This document shows, in pieces, positions 7,816 through 15,461 of a stretch of DNA of 35,659 nucleotides; positions within the stretch are counted from its first letter, which is position 1; each line of letters opens with the position of its first letter. Below the pieces are notes generated by a model. That model saw only the letters and a list, made by a program, of their open reading frames with translations. It did not search any database and was not told where the DNA came from. The translations under genes and the position numbers were made by a program. Origin of the DNA: Planctomycetaceae bacterium (lineage in GTDB: Bacteria > Planctomycetota > Phycisphaerae > Phycisphaerales > SM1A02); contig JAIXVI010000259.1 in the NCBI GenBank assembly GCA_027483065.1, positions 1 to 35,659 of the forward strand, given 5' to 3'.

Positions 7816-9513
7816 ATGCTGTTCGCTACCGTCATTCTGCTGTCTTTGGGGGTGCCGCCCGACTCGCAGTTGGCGGGCGTTGCGCCGCCGGCCCAGGGTG
7901 TCACGGCAACGCCCGTACTGCGCGTGGAAGTCGACCGCGACAACATCGAAATCAGGGAGTCTTGCGTCCTCGTTTTTTCGAAGCCAATCGCGGACACCGA
8001 CGGTAACGGCGTCGTGCGTGTCGTCGCCGACGGGATCACGGTTGATCTTGGTGGTGGCACACTCCAATCGAGTCTCGACGCGGGGCCGAATCCCGCGCGA
8101 CCGGAGCTTTTCACCGGAACGGGCATCGTCGTCGCCGCGAAGTCCGTCACGCTCCGAAATGGTGGCGTGCGCGGGTTCAAGATCGGAATCGATGGCGATC
8201 GATGCGACGGTGCCACCTTCGAACGGCTGGACGTTTCGGACAATTACGCGCAACTTCTCAAGTCGTCACCCGAGAAGGAAGACGCCTCGGATTGGTTGTA
8301 TCCGCACGAGAATGATCGCGGCGAACAACTCGCGCAACACGGCGCGGGCCTTGCGATTTCATACGCGCGCGAAGTGACGGTGCGCGAGGTGCGCGCGCGA
8401 CGCACACAGAACGGCATCGTGCTTTCTTCGGTGCACCACTCGAAGTTCTACGACAACGACTGCTCGTTTCTCTCGGGTTGGGGACTCGCGATGTGGCGTT
8501 CGTCGGACAACGTGATCTGCCGCAACGCATTCGACTTCTGCATTCGCGGCTACTCGCACGGCATCTACAACCGAGGCCAGGATTCCGCCGGAATTTTGAT
8601 GTTTGAGCAGTGCTCGCGGAATGTCGTGGCGCTCAACAGTGCCACGCACGGTGGCGACGGCGTCTTTGGTTTCACGGGTCGCGAGGCGCTCGGCGAGAAG
8701 CCTTCGCCTTCGTCGAAGATCGATTTCGACGCAGAAGGCAAGGCAAATCTCGATGCGTGGTATCGCGGTCGTGGTTGCAACGGCAACCTCTTCGCGCTGA
8801 ACGATCTCTCGTACGCCGCCGCGCACGGCCTCGAGATGACGTTTAGTTTCGACAACACGGTGGTCGCGAACCGCTTCGTTGAAAACGGAATCAACGGCGT
8901 GTGGTTTGGATACGCGCGTGACTCGCGCATCCTCGGAAATGACTTTGAGAAGAACGTTGCGGGCGATATCGCTGCAGAGCACGCGCAGCGTGTGCGCGTC
9001 GAGCGCAACGGATTTCGCGGTAGCCGCGTCGGGGTCGCGTTCTGGGATGACGACGATCCTGGCCTTGCAAAGTTGCCGTGGACACTCGCCAACGGAAGTG
9101 CGTGCGTAGACAATGCGGTGGTCGAAAATCGCTTCAACGACGAGGGAATCGCGATCGAACTGCGCGGCGCGCTCAAGACGATTGTGGTTGACAACACGTT
9201 CGAAAAGTGCGTGAAAGAAGTCGTGGAACAGGTTGTGAAGGAAGCGATGCCGGAAGGCGCGGAGAATGTCGATGCGGCGGCAAGCAATGCAGCACAGGCC
9301 ACGGCGCGCAGTGGCGCCGGAGATCTCGCGCGGTTGATCGCGCCGCTCGATGCGCTGCCCGGTACGGCGCGACCGATTGGCGCGCGATTGGCACTGCGTG
9401 GGCGCGACAAAATCGTCATGGGGCCGTATGGTCCAAAAGAACCGTCGGTGCACGAGCAGCCGACGGCAAGTGCGCCCGCCGAGCCGGCATCATCGAAGGA
9501 GCAAACGCCGTGA
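7816..9513 (+). CDS. Exported right-handed beta-helix protein
   Basis: The 565-residue product begins with a short signal-like segment (MLFATVILLSLGVPP). The rest is a run of parallel beta-helix (PbH1) turns of about 22 residues, seen in phrases such as GTGIVVAAKSVTLRNGGVRGFKIG, RRTQNGIVLSSVHHSKFYDNDC, FSFDNTVVANRFVENGINGVWFG and AQRVRVERNGFRGSRVGVAFW. The pattern of N-x-I/V-x-x-N-x-F-x-x-N resembles NosD and periplasmic copper-binding or pectate-lyase-like folds. A DWLYPHENDRGEQLAQHGAG insertion around 160 is not part of the regular repeat. Catalytic residues are not identifiable. The C-terminus is low-complexity. The last codon overlaps the nrdR start. A role in carbohydrate or surface binding is a guess from the fold. 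Confidence 0.83.
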   Translation: MLFATVILLSLGVPPDSQLAGVAPPAQGVTATPVLRVEVDRDNIEIRESCVLVFSKPIADTDGNGVVRVVADGITVDLGGGTLQSSLDAGPNPARPELFTGTGIVVAAKSVTLRNGGVRGFKIGIDGDRCDGATFERLDVSDNYAQLLKSSPEKEDASDWLYPHENDRGEQLAQHGAGLAISYAREVTVREVRARRTQNGIVLSSVHHSKFYDNDCSFLSGWGLAMWRSSDNVICRNAFDFCIRGYSHGIYNRGQDSAGILMFEQCSRNVVALNSATHGGDGVFGFTGREALGEKPSPSSKIDFDAEGKANLDAWYRGRGCNGNLFALNDLSYAAAHGLEMTFSFDNTVVANRFVENGINGVWFGYARDSRILGNDFEKNVAGDIAAEHAQRVRVERNGFRGSRVGVAFWDDDDPGLAKLPWTLANGSACVDNAVVENRFNDEGIAIELRGALKTIVVDNTFEKCVKEVVEQVVKEAMPEGAENVDAAASNAAQATARSGAGDLARLIAPLDALPGTARPIGARLALRGRDKIVMGPYGPKEPSVHEQPTASAPAEPASSKEQTP

Positions 9514-10007
9514 TCTGCCCATTCTGTAAGGCCGACGATGACAGTGTGATTGATTCACGCGAAGCGGATGGTGGAACGGCGGTGCGTCGCCGGCGCGAGT
9601 GCAATCAGTGCAAGCGTCGATTTACGACGTACGAACGCTTCGAACGCGCCGACAAACTCACGGTCGTGAAGCGCGACGGAACGCGCGTGCCGTTTAATCC
9701 TGACAACGTGATGCGCGGCATTCTCGCGGCCTGCGGAAAACGCCCGATTTCCTCGGAGAAAAAGGCTCAAATCGTCCGCGAGATCGAAGACAGCCTCAAT
9801 CGCGAGTTTGAGCGTGAAGTTGCATCGGTTGAGGTTGGACGGCGTGTTGCTGCGAAGTTGCGCGCGATTGACGACATCGCGTACATCCGATTTGCGAGCG
9901 AGCACGAGGACTTCCGCACGATCGAGGATCTCGCGGCGGAAGTGAAAGACGTGCAGGAGTCACCGCGCGATTTGCCTGAGCAAACGCGTTTGTTTGACGA
10001 AGAATAG
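9510..10007 (+). CDS. nrdR: Transcriptional repressor NrdR
   Basis: NrdR represses ribonucleotide reductase genes and senses ATP and dATP. The 165-residue protein starts with the zinc ribbon: C3PFC6 and C31NQC34, with RRRREC and RRFTTYERFE as in the family. An ATP-cone domain follows (about 46-136): VVKRDGTRVPF, the helix NVMRGILAACGKRPIS, VASVEVGRRVAAKLRAID and YIRFASEHEDF. The GTG start overlaps the preceding stop (GTGA), and GAAGGA lies ten bases before it, so translation is probably coupled to the beta-helix gene. The C-terminus (LPEQTRLFDEE) is somewhat longer than usual. No ribonucleotide reductase gene or NrdR box is in the window. Confidence 0.96.
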   Translation: MICPFCKADDDSVIDSREADGGTAVRRRRECNQCKRRFTTYERFERADKLTVVKRDGTRVPFNPDNVMRGILAACGKRPISSEKKAQIVREIEDSLNREFEREVASVEVGRRVAAKLRAIDDIAYIRFASEHEDFRTIEDLAAEVKDVQESPRDLPEQTRLFDEE

Positions 10008-10080
10008 CGGTAGATTGCGAGCGCGGAGCGAAGCGCAGCGCGAGAGGATGATGCCGTGCGTCCCGAGACGTTGCGTGTGG

Positions 10081-10097
10081 CATCACCTCTGGTGATG
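10081..10097. repeat. Hairpin CATCACC-TCT-GGTGATG
   Basis: A perfect 7-base stem with a 3-base loop, 73 bases after the nrdR stop. No run of T follows, so it is not a canonical intrinsic terminator. Confidence 0.6.
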
Positions 10098-10169
10098 GCG
10101 TGGCATGGACTGCGCGATGGCCCTCGTGGATGGAGTTTGAGTCGTTGGGGGGTGTGGGAGACGCTCATC

Positions 10170-10199
10170 CACTACCTCCTGCTTCGCAGGGGGGTAGTG
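10170..10199. repeat. Long hairpin downstream of nrdR
   Basis: CACTACC and GGTAGTG form a 7-base outer stem, and CCTGC-TTC-GCAGG forms a 5-base inner stem, with a small bulge between. Twelve base pairs in 30 bases is strong. A run of T is lacking; it may still act as a terminator or mRNA end. Confidence 0.6.
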
Positions 10200-10301
10200 C
10201 CACACGAAACGCCAAACGACTCCGACGTTCGTTTCTCAGGCTTCGCTGCGCTCCGCCTTCGAAAACATCGGTTGCCATCCGCGCCAGAGCGAGCGAAAGC
10301 G

Positions 10302-10349
10302 GCGGTCGCGAACCGCAGGTTCGCCCCGCCGCCAGTCGCGAGCGCTCAA
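10302..10349. repeat. 48-bp direct repeat, copy 1
   Basis: Identical over 48 bases to 10437-10484. The unit contains the dyad CGAACC-GCA-GGTTCG flanked by GGCGG and CCGCC, and the palindrome GAGCGCTC near its end, giving a REP-like fold. Confidence 0.85.
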
Positions 10350-10436
10350 GCATGTTGCGGTCGCCGCTGCGGCGGCTCCCTCTGGTTGTGCCCTTCGGAG
10401 TGAATCCTCAGGGCACCGGGTTGTTGTTCGTGATTC

Positions 10437-10484
10437 GCGGTCGCGAACCGCAGGTTCGCCCCGCCGCCAGTCGCGAGCGCTCAA
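10437..10484. repeat. 48-bp direct repeat, copy 2
   Basis: Second perfect copy, 135 bases from the first and eight bases beyond the frr stop. Same internal dyads. Its position suggests it ends or stabilises the frr transcript. Confidence 0.85.
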
Positions 10485-10491
10485 AACACCG

Positions 10492-11058
10492 TCAGATCTC
10501 TTCAATCTCCGCGCACTTCTTCGTCGCGAGGGCGTCAAGTTGATCGCAGTACTTCTTGGTCAACTCGTCGATGTCTTCTTTCGCGCTCTTCGCGGAGTCT
10601 TCGGGCACTGGGTTCTTCTTATCCGAGACGAGCGCGTCGATCGACTTGTTGCCATCGCGACGCTCGTTGCGAACCGCAACCTTCGAATCTTCCGCGAGTT
10701 TCTTGACCTGCGTCATCAATTGCTTGCGGCGATCGGACGACGGCGCTGGCACATTGATGCGAATCATGTTGCCTTCCGACATTGGATTCAGCCCAAGCCC
10801 GGAAGTTTCGATCGCGCGAATGATGTCATGCTTGGCCCCTGGATCGAAGGGCTTCACCACCAACTGGGTCGCTTCCGAGACGGAAATCGCCGCGAGTTCA
10901 CGCAGGTCTGTGTGTGAACCGTAGTAATCGACCTTGATGTACTCAAGAAGCGCGGTGTTCGCGCGCCCCGTTCGGATACCGCGGAGTTCGCGGGCGAGGT
11001 AGTCGGTTGAGCGCTGCATGCGCTCTTCGGTCTCGAGGAGAATGGTGTCGAGGTCCAT
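10492..11058 (-). CDS. frr: Ribosome recycling factor
   Basis: RRF works with EF-G to split the post-termination ribosome. The product is 188 residues, the usual length near 185. Family hallmarks are present in order: the helix ERMQRSTDYLARELRGIRTGRAN, the hinge and domain II (VDYYGSHTDLRELAAISV, LVVKPFDPGA), SGLGLNP, GNMIRINVPAPSSDRRKQL and the returning helix KVAVRNERRDGNKSID. The start at 11058 gives MDLDTILLETEERM; the frame is open 13 codons further upstream but that stretch is not conserved-looking. Unlike the common pyrH-frr order in one operon, here frr is divergent from pyrH. A TACACT box stands nine bases before the ATG. Confidence 0.97.
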   Translation of the reverse strand: MDLDTILLETEERMQRSTDYLARELRGIRTGRANTALLEYIKVDYYGSHTDLRELAAISVSEATQLVVKPFDPGAKHDIIRAIETSGLGLNPMSEGNMIRINVPAPSSDRRKQLMTQVKKLAEDSKVAVRNERRDGNKSIDALVSDKKNPVPEDSAKSAKEDIDELTKKYCDQLDALATKKCAEIEEI

Positions 11059-11067
11059 AGCGCGGCG

Positions 11068-11073
11068 AGTGTA
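11068..11073 (-). promoter_or_regulatory. Candidate -10 box of frr
   Basis: TACACT on the minus strand, nine bases before ATG, within TACACTCGCCGC shared exactly with thrS. No clear -35. Confidence 0.4.
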
Positions 11074-11111
11074 GCAGGGCGGCGAGTTCTGATTCATCGC
11101 GAAAACTCACG

Positions 11112-11128
11112 GGTCAAGCGCCTTGACC
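11112..11128. promoter_or_regulatory. Dyad GGTCAAG-CGC-CTTGACC between frr and pyrH
   Basis: A perfect 7-base inverted repeat with a 3-base centre in the shared promoter region. It presents TTGACC, a good -35, on both strands. It may be simply back-to-back -35 elements or an operator for both genes. Confidence 0.5.
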
Positions 11129-11151
11129 GCGCGCGATGAAACGGATGCAAT
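11123..11151 (+). promoter_or_regulatory. Candidate pyrH promoter
   Basis: TTGACC (11123-11128), 17-base spacer, TGCAAT (11146-11151). Five and four of six consensus matches. A start seven bases on would fall at the second of two adjacent ATG codons (11158), which suggests a leaderless transcript beginning there. Confidence 0.5.
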
Positions 11152-11154
11152 GCG

Positions 11155-11880
11155 ATGATGCCTTCGTCGAAAGTCCCACAGCGTCTCGTCTTGAAAATCA
11201 GCGGCGAAAGCCTCTCTCCCGTTGGTCAACTCGGGATCGATACTGCGGAACTCCGTGTCATCGCGGGCGAAATCTCGTCGGCCTGTGAACTCGGCGGGCA
11301 AATCGCAGTTGTCGTTGGTGGCGGCAACATCATTCGTGGCGCGCGCATGGCGAAAGACGGCGTCGTCCATCAGTCGACCGCCGACTACATGGGCATGCTC
11401 GGCACGGTCATCAACGGACTCGCGCTGAAAGAAGCGCTTGAAGGTATCGGCCGACCCGCGCGCGTGATGAGCGCGATCAACGTTCCCGCCGTGGCGGAGC
11501 CGTTCATTCGTGGCCGCGCTGTGCGACACCTTGAAAAGGGCCGCGTCATCATTCTCGTCGCAGGCACGGGCAACCCGTTCTTCACGACCGACACGTGCGC
11601 AAGCCTGCGCGCGATCGAGCTCAACGCGAGCGTCCTCTTGAAGGCGACCAAGGTCGACGGGATTTACACCGCCGACCCGAAGAAGGATCCGACCGCGACT
11701 CGGTACGACCATCTCACCTTTGCGGAAGCGATCGAAAAGCAGCTCGGCGTCATGGATCTCACGGCGCTCACGATGTGCATGGAGCACGCACTCCCCGTGT
11801 GCGTCTTTGACTACAAAGCGCCGGGCAACATTCGTCGCGTCGTCGCCGGCGAACGCATCGGCACGCTCGTGACGCGTTGA
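11155..11880 (+). CDS. pyrH: UMP kinase
   Basis: PyrH phosphorylates UMP to UDP in pyrimidine nucleotide synthesis and is a hexamer of the amino-acid-kinase fold. Motifs are clear: VLKISGESL at the phosphate-binding start, VVVGGGNIIRG, ADYMGMLGTVINGLAL, the VILVAGTGNPFFTTDTCASLRA segment, KATKVDGIYTADPKKDP and the C-terminal MEHALPVCVFDYKAPGNIRRVV. The length, 241 residues, is normal. Two ATG codons are adjacent (11155 and 11158); the upstream promoter would favour the second, shortening the protein by one Met. It is the only gene before the vWA cluster in this direction, with 102 bases between. Confidence 0.97.
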   Translation: MMPSSKVPQRLVLKISGESLSPVGQLGIDTAELRVIAGEISSACELGGQIAVVVGGGNIIRGARMAKDGVVHQSTADYMGMLGTVINGLALKEALEGIGRPARVMSAINVPAVAEPFIRGRAVRHLEKGRVIILVAGTGNPFFTTDTCASLRAIELNASVLLKATKVDGIYTADPKKDPTATRYDHLTFAEAIEKQLGVMDLTALTMCMEHALPVCVFDYKAPGNIRRVVAGERIGTLVTR

Positions 11881-11926
11881 TGTTGGAGAGGTCGGCGGGT
11901 TGTCCGACAAGCGGTCGCAGCGATCC

Positions 11927-11953
11927 TTGCCAGACCATCGTTTTCTTTACAAT
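11927..11953 (+). promoter_or_regulatory. Candidate promoter of the vWA-ExbBD cluster
   Basis: TTGCCA (11927-11932) and TACAAT (11948-11953) are separated by 15 bases, or CTTGCC by 16. TACAAT matches the -10 consensus at five of six positions, and an A/T-rich TTTTCTTTA precedes it in otherwise GC-rich DNA. The leader would be about 23 bases before the GTG at 11983. Confidence 0.5.
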
Positions 11954-11982
11954 CGCCGCCTTTCTGGCGCGTATTCCCCCTT

Positions 11983-13032
11983 GTGACGAATGTGCCTTCC
12001 AACCCCGGTTCCGTTCCGCCACCGCCGATTGGAGCGGTTGGTGGGGTGCGTAACGGGGCGCCTGAAGGGCCTGCGTTGAGCGAGGAGCAAATCCTTCGCA
12101 ACGAGCGTCGTCGCATGGTGCGCGAACGTTGGTTGCACCTGTTGCTCCTCGGATTTGCGCTCTCGATCGTGGTACACGTCTTGATCTTGCTCCGCCTCTG
12201 GTGGATCAAACTGCCGGAGCGCGTCGATCCCGATGTTCCGACGGTGGAGTTGAAGCTTCAGGAATTGCCGCCCACTGTTGAAGTGACGGAAGACGTGGAG
12301 TTACCCGATCCGTCGCCGCTTGTGATGGGGCCCGTCTCGACCGAGATCGATCCGCTTCCGAATCTCTCGAACGATCTCGCAAGCGACAATCCAAACGAGA
12401 ATAGTTTCGGCGCGATTGAAGCTCCGGGTGTTGGTGCGATCGTCGGCCCGGGCGGCGCGGGAAGTGGCATCGGTATCGGCAGCGGTAAAGGCGGCGGCGG
12501 TACGAGTTTCTTCGGGATCGGCGGTCGCGGTTCGCGCTTCGCGTACATCGTCGACGTGTCGGGTTCGATGGAGCAAGACAACCGCATTCAAACGGCGCTC
12601 TCCGAACTCGCCCGGTCGATCTCAGCACTCCCAGACTCTACGCAGTATTACGTTGTGCTCTACTCAAACGGCGCGATCTTGCCGCAGTGGGACACCGGAA
12701 ATTGGCTTCGTTCGACGCGTTCCAACATCGCGCGCACGCGCCAGTGGCTGCAAGAGCAACTACCGCAAGGTGGCACGTACCCACTGCAAGCTTTCGAGCG
12801 TGTGTTCAATCTGCCATCGCCCCCTGACGTCGTGTTCTTCTTGACCGATGGGGAGATTCCCGCTGATACGCCGTATCACGTGAAGGACTTCGTCGACAAA
12901 CTCAAGCGTGATGTGATCGTCAACACGGTCGGGTTCTCAAGCGAAGCAGGCAAAGATCCGCTCATGCAAATCGCGAAGGAAAATCGCGGTGTTTTCCGCT
13001 TCGTTCCAGCCGGAGCGGGGGTGCGACCATGA
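11983..13032 (+). CDS. vWA protein with TonB-like membrane anchor
   Basis: The 349-residue protein has a Pro-rich cytoplasmic head and basic stretch (1-50), then one membrane segment (about 51-74, WLHLLLLGFALSIVVHVLILL). Inside it is S61-x3-H65, the spacing of the Ser/His pair in the TonB anchor that contacts ExbB. A Pro/Glu-rich TonB-like linker follows (VELKLQELPPTVEV), then a glycine-rich stretch (150-183). A von Willebrand factor A domain (185-345) has a complete MIDAS: D191-V-S193-G-S195, T265 in GGT and D289 in TDG. The fold thus puts a metal-dependent binding domain in the periplasm where TonB has its C-terminal domain. It is first in the cluster with ExbB and ExbD; the next gene overlaps it by ATGA. 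The GTG start is the only sensible one. vWA and membrane segment are seen; the TonB-like role is inferred. Confidence 0.87.
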   Translation: MTNVPSNPGSVPPPPIGAVGGVRNGAPEGPALSEEQILRNERRRMVRERWLHLLLLGFALSIVVHVLILLRLWWIKLPERVDPDVPTVELKLQELPPTVEVTEDVELPDPSPLVMGPVSTEIDPLPNLSNDLASDNPNENSFGAIEAPGVGAIVGPGGAGSGIGIGSGKGGGGTSFFGIGGRGSRFAYIVDVSGSMEQDNRIQTALSELARSISALPDSTQYYVVLYSNGAILPQWDTGNWLRSTRSNIARTRQWLQEQLPQGGTYPLQAFERVFNLPSPPDVVFFLTDGEIPADTPYHVKDFVDKLKRDVIVNTVGFSSEAGKDPLMQIAKENRGVFRFVPAGAGVRP

Positions 13033-14165
13033 CGCGCGCGCTTCACATCGGCATCGTCGCAGTGGCCGCGAGTTTCTTCGCGCCGACACACGCACTGGCA
13101 GATATCACCGTCATTCTTCGCGGCGGTGTCGAGCCAGTGAAGGGTTTGAACGCCATCGCGGCGCTCCGTGGACTCGAGGTTCAGCAGGGGACGTCGAAGG
13201 CTGCGGTCACCATTCCATGGGACATGGTGCGCGAGGTTGAAGGCGCAACGATCTCCGGCCTCGAGAGTGAACTCGCGATCGGTCAAGATCTCTGGCGAGG
13301 CCGCATTCGTGTCGAGCGCGGCGATGAGGCGTTGGCGGAACCGCTCTTCGTCAAGCACTGGGATCGCTTTCGTTTGCAAGATGGCCCGACGACTGCGGTG
13401 ATCGCCGAGGGGCTTCTGCGCTGCGCTCTTGCAAAGAACGAATTGCGCGCCGCGGTCGAGCCGTGGTTCGTTTGTTTGCGCATCGGTTCGAATGGCGAAC
13501 CGTCGCGGTACTCCGATCTTCCTGGCGTACTCGACGATACGACCGGTTTACTTCCTGAACTCTCGCCGTTTCTGCCCGCGTCCATTCGAACCGACTTGGC
13601 CGGCGCACTCCGCGATGCAGCAACATCGATGTCGGCAGCACAGGCGGGTGTTGCGAATGAAGCGACGACGCGACTCTCGCGCATCCTCGCCGCGTCGGAA
13701 CGCGACGCGAAGCCCACGCCTGTTGCAGAATTGAGCCGCGATGCAGCGCCAGCGGTGCGTGCGCTTGGTCTGATCGAAGCGATTGTCTCGGCGCCTGATG
13801 CCCGCGCGGCTGCGAAAGCTGTCGCCGAGTTTGAGCGCATTCTGCCCGAAGCTCCGGCGTACCTCTCCGCCTGGAAGTTCGCAGCGGCGGGCACGCATGC
13901 TGCGCGCATGGCCCGCGCGACCACGGGCGATGCACGCAATCGCGCCTTGGAGGAAGCAGCGCTCGCATTTCTCGCGGTTCCTGCTTCGGGACTCGACAAG
14001 ACAGGCCTCGTCGATGCGTATGCACTTGAGGAAGCAGTCGCGCTCTTGAAGGAGTCGGGCGACAACGTGTCGGCTGCGCAGGTTGCGACGATTCTCGAGG
14101 AGAAAGTGCGTGATGCGCGGCTGCGCATGAACGCAACGTCAGATCAAACGCGAGGGAATCCGTAA
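13029..14165 (+). CDS. Exported protein of unknown function in the vWA-ExbBD cluster
   Basis: The 378-residue product has a signal peptide (MTRALHIGIVAVAASFFAPTHALA) and then a short beta-rich part (DITVILRGGVEPVKG, VTIPWDMVREVEG). The remainder is Ala/Glu-rich helix: EALAEPLFVKHW, TTAVIAEGLLRCALAKNELRAAVEPWFVCLRIG, and several helical hairpins up to VAQVATILEEKV. The alternation of small and large residues suggests TPR-like or alpha-solenoid packing, but no clear TPR consensus is visible. I do not recognise the family. Its ATG overlaps the vWA stop, so the two are probably made together and it likely sits in the periplasm next to the vWA domain. Confidence 0.8.
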   Translation: MTRALHIGIVAVAASFFAPTHALADITVILRGGVEPVKGLNAIAALRGLEVQQGTSKAAVTIPWDMVREVEGATISGLESELAIGQDLWRGRIRVERGDEALAEPLFVKHWDRFRLQDGPTTAVIAEGLLRCALAKNELRAAVEPWFVCLRIGSNGEPSRYSDLPGVLDDTTGLLPELSPFLPASIRTDLAGALRDAATSMSAAQAGVANEATTRLSRILAASERDAKPTPVAELSRDAAPAVRALGLIEAIVSAPDARAAAKAVAEFERILPEAPAYLSAWKFAAAGTHAARMARATTGDARNRALEEAALAFLAVPASGLDKTGLVDAYALEEAVALLKESGDNVSAAQVATILEEKVRDARLRMNATSDQTRGNP

Positions 14166-14258
14166 ATCGTCTCCACGCGCCGAAATTGAAGCCATTTCAA
14201 CCAAACACTCCGCGCGCTTCCGTCACCGAGCCGCGCCACAACAGAATCACGATTCGAA

Positions 14259-14981
14259 GTGAGCCACGACATGCAGAACCTCATTCCCAACATCCTCATG
14301 CAAGCCGCTGAAGCGGAGTCGAAGGACGGAGGATCGCTCCTCAAGTTCATCACCGGCGGCGGCATCATTGGTTACATCATCGTGATTCTCTCGGTGGTCG
14401 CGACGGCCTTCGTCATCATCCACTTCGTGCAGATTCGCCGGACGGCGCTTCTCCCGACAGAGAAGGTGCAAGCGGTGCGCGAAATGGTGGAGCGTGGTGA
14501 TCTTGAAGGCGCACTTGAGTATGCGGCACTTCCTGCGAATGACTGCTACTACCTGCGCGTGATTGCCGCTGGTTTGAAGCGCTTCCTCCGTTCGCCCTTT
14601 GGTGCATTCGAAATCAAGGCTGCGATGGAAGAGGCGGGCGCTGAAGAGACCGCGAAGCTCTATCGCACGATGGACGTGATCGCGACGATCGGCTCGGTCG
14701 CGCCACTTCTCGGCCTCCTCGGCACCGTGCAAGGCATGATCGGAGCGTTCGACACCGTCGCAACCGGTGCCGCAAACAACGCGAGCTACTACGAAGAACT
14801 CGCCTCAAACATCGCGATCGCGCTCATCACGACCTTCCAAGGGCTCGTCGTCGCGATTCCCTGCGTTTCGATTTACGGCTACCTCCGCAATCGCGTCGAC
14901 GCGCTCGCAGGTGAATGCGCAGGGAACGCCGAAGAAATCGTGACGCTCGTTGAGAAGGGTGCGCGCAAGGGCGGGAAGTGA
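14259..14981 (+). CDS. ExbB/TolQ/MotA-family proton-channel subunit
   Basis: The 240-residue protein has the three-helix layout of the ExbB/TolQ family: TM1 about 36-57 (IIGYIIVILSVVATAFVIIHFV), a cytoplasmic domain (60-138), TM2 about 140-163 and TM3 about 183-208. TM2 contains the family signature VIATIGSVAPLLGLLGTVQGM, and TM3 has IALITTFQGLVVAIPC with the conserved Thr residues. These proteins form a pentamer around an ExbD dimer and use the proton motive force to move a partner. The GTG at 14259 or ATG at 14271 may start it; no Shine-Dalgarno is visible. A 93-base gap precedes it. Two ExbD genes follow immediately, and the only TonB-like partner in the cluster is the vWA protein. Confidence 0.93.
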   Translation: MSHDMQNLIPNILMQAAEAESKDGGSLLKFITGGGIIGYIIVILSVVATAFVIIHFVQIRRTALLPTEKVQAVREMVERGDLEGALEYAALPANDCYYLRVIAAGLKRFLRSPFGAFEIKAAMEEAGAEETAKLYRTMDVIATIGSVAPLLGLLGTVQGMIGAFDTVATGAANNASYYEELASNIAIALITTFQGLVVAIPCVSIYGYLRNRVDALAGECAGNAEEIVTLVEKGARKGGK

Positions 14982-15037
14982 CGACGACACAGACCAATCG
15001 AAAGCCTGCCATTTCCTGCTGAAACGAAGCCTTCACC

Positions 15038-15460
15038 GTGCGATTCCAAAAGTCCAACTCCAGCAACCGAGCCGTCGTCATCGACATGACACCGATGATC
15101 GACATCGTGTTCCAGTTGCTGATCTTCTTTCTCGTCACGGCGCAGATGGCGCAAGTGACGAGATCTGATCTCGATCTTCCGAAGGAGAAGGGCGAAGAAT
15201 CGAAGGAAGTCGAGCAAGCAGGACTCACCATCAACGTGCTCGCCGATGGCAGTGTCGAGGTCAACGGTTCGGTGGTTTCGCTCGAAGCGCTTGATGGATT
15301 TGTGGATGAAGCAATTGAACGCGCGGGCGGCGTTGACCGGTTGAAGCCGCTGATTCGCGCCGATCGCTCGGCAGATGCCGCGCAACTCAATGCTGTCTTC
15401 AATCGCTTGAGTGGCCGCGGCCTCACCGCGATTCGCCTCGCGACCGAAAGGAACGGCTGA
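15038..15460 (+). CDS. ExbD/TolR-family protein, first copy
   Basis: The 140-residue protein has a short cytoplasmic tail, a single membrane helix (MTPMIDIVFQLLIFFLVTA) and a periplasmic domain. D22 in MIDIVF is the conserved membrane aspartate that carries protons in ExbD and TolR. The periplasmic part reads like the TolR/ExbD fold: LTINVLADGSVEVNGSVV, then a helix, then KPLIRADRSADAAQLNAVF and GLTAIRLAT. It begins at a GTG 56 bases after the ExbB stop. The second ExbD follows after one base. Confidence 0.92.
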   Translation: MRFQKSNSSNRAVVIDMTPMIDIVFQLLIFFLVTAQMAQVTRSDLDLPKEKGEESKEVEQAGLTINVLADGSVEVNGSVVSLEALDGFVDEAIERAGGVDRLKPLIRADRSADAAQLNAVFNRLSGRGLTAIRLATERNG

Positions 15461-15461
15461 C

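Larger units (their letters stand above)
10008..10491. other. 484-base hairpin-rich intergenic island
   Basis: No protein-coding frame here is convincing. The region holds two hairpins (10081-10097 and 10170-10199), a perfect 48-base direct repeat (10302-10349 and 10437-10484) and a degenerate related segment before the first copy (CGCCAGAGCGAGCG near 10281). It lies between the 3' ends of nrdR (plus) and frr (minus), so terminators or REP-type elements are the likely content. Confidence 0.7.

Noticed and set aside
7768-8253. In-frame extension of ThrRS by 162 residues upstream of MVRITLPDGS
   Set aside because: It runs antisense through the beta-helix gene's signal region, is compositionally unlike protein, and thrS normally begins at the TGS domain.
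8359-9453. A 364-codon minus-strand frame opposite the beta-helix gene
   Set aside because: Only Arg/His/Val-rich antisense sequence; the plus strand has clear beta-helix repeats.
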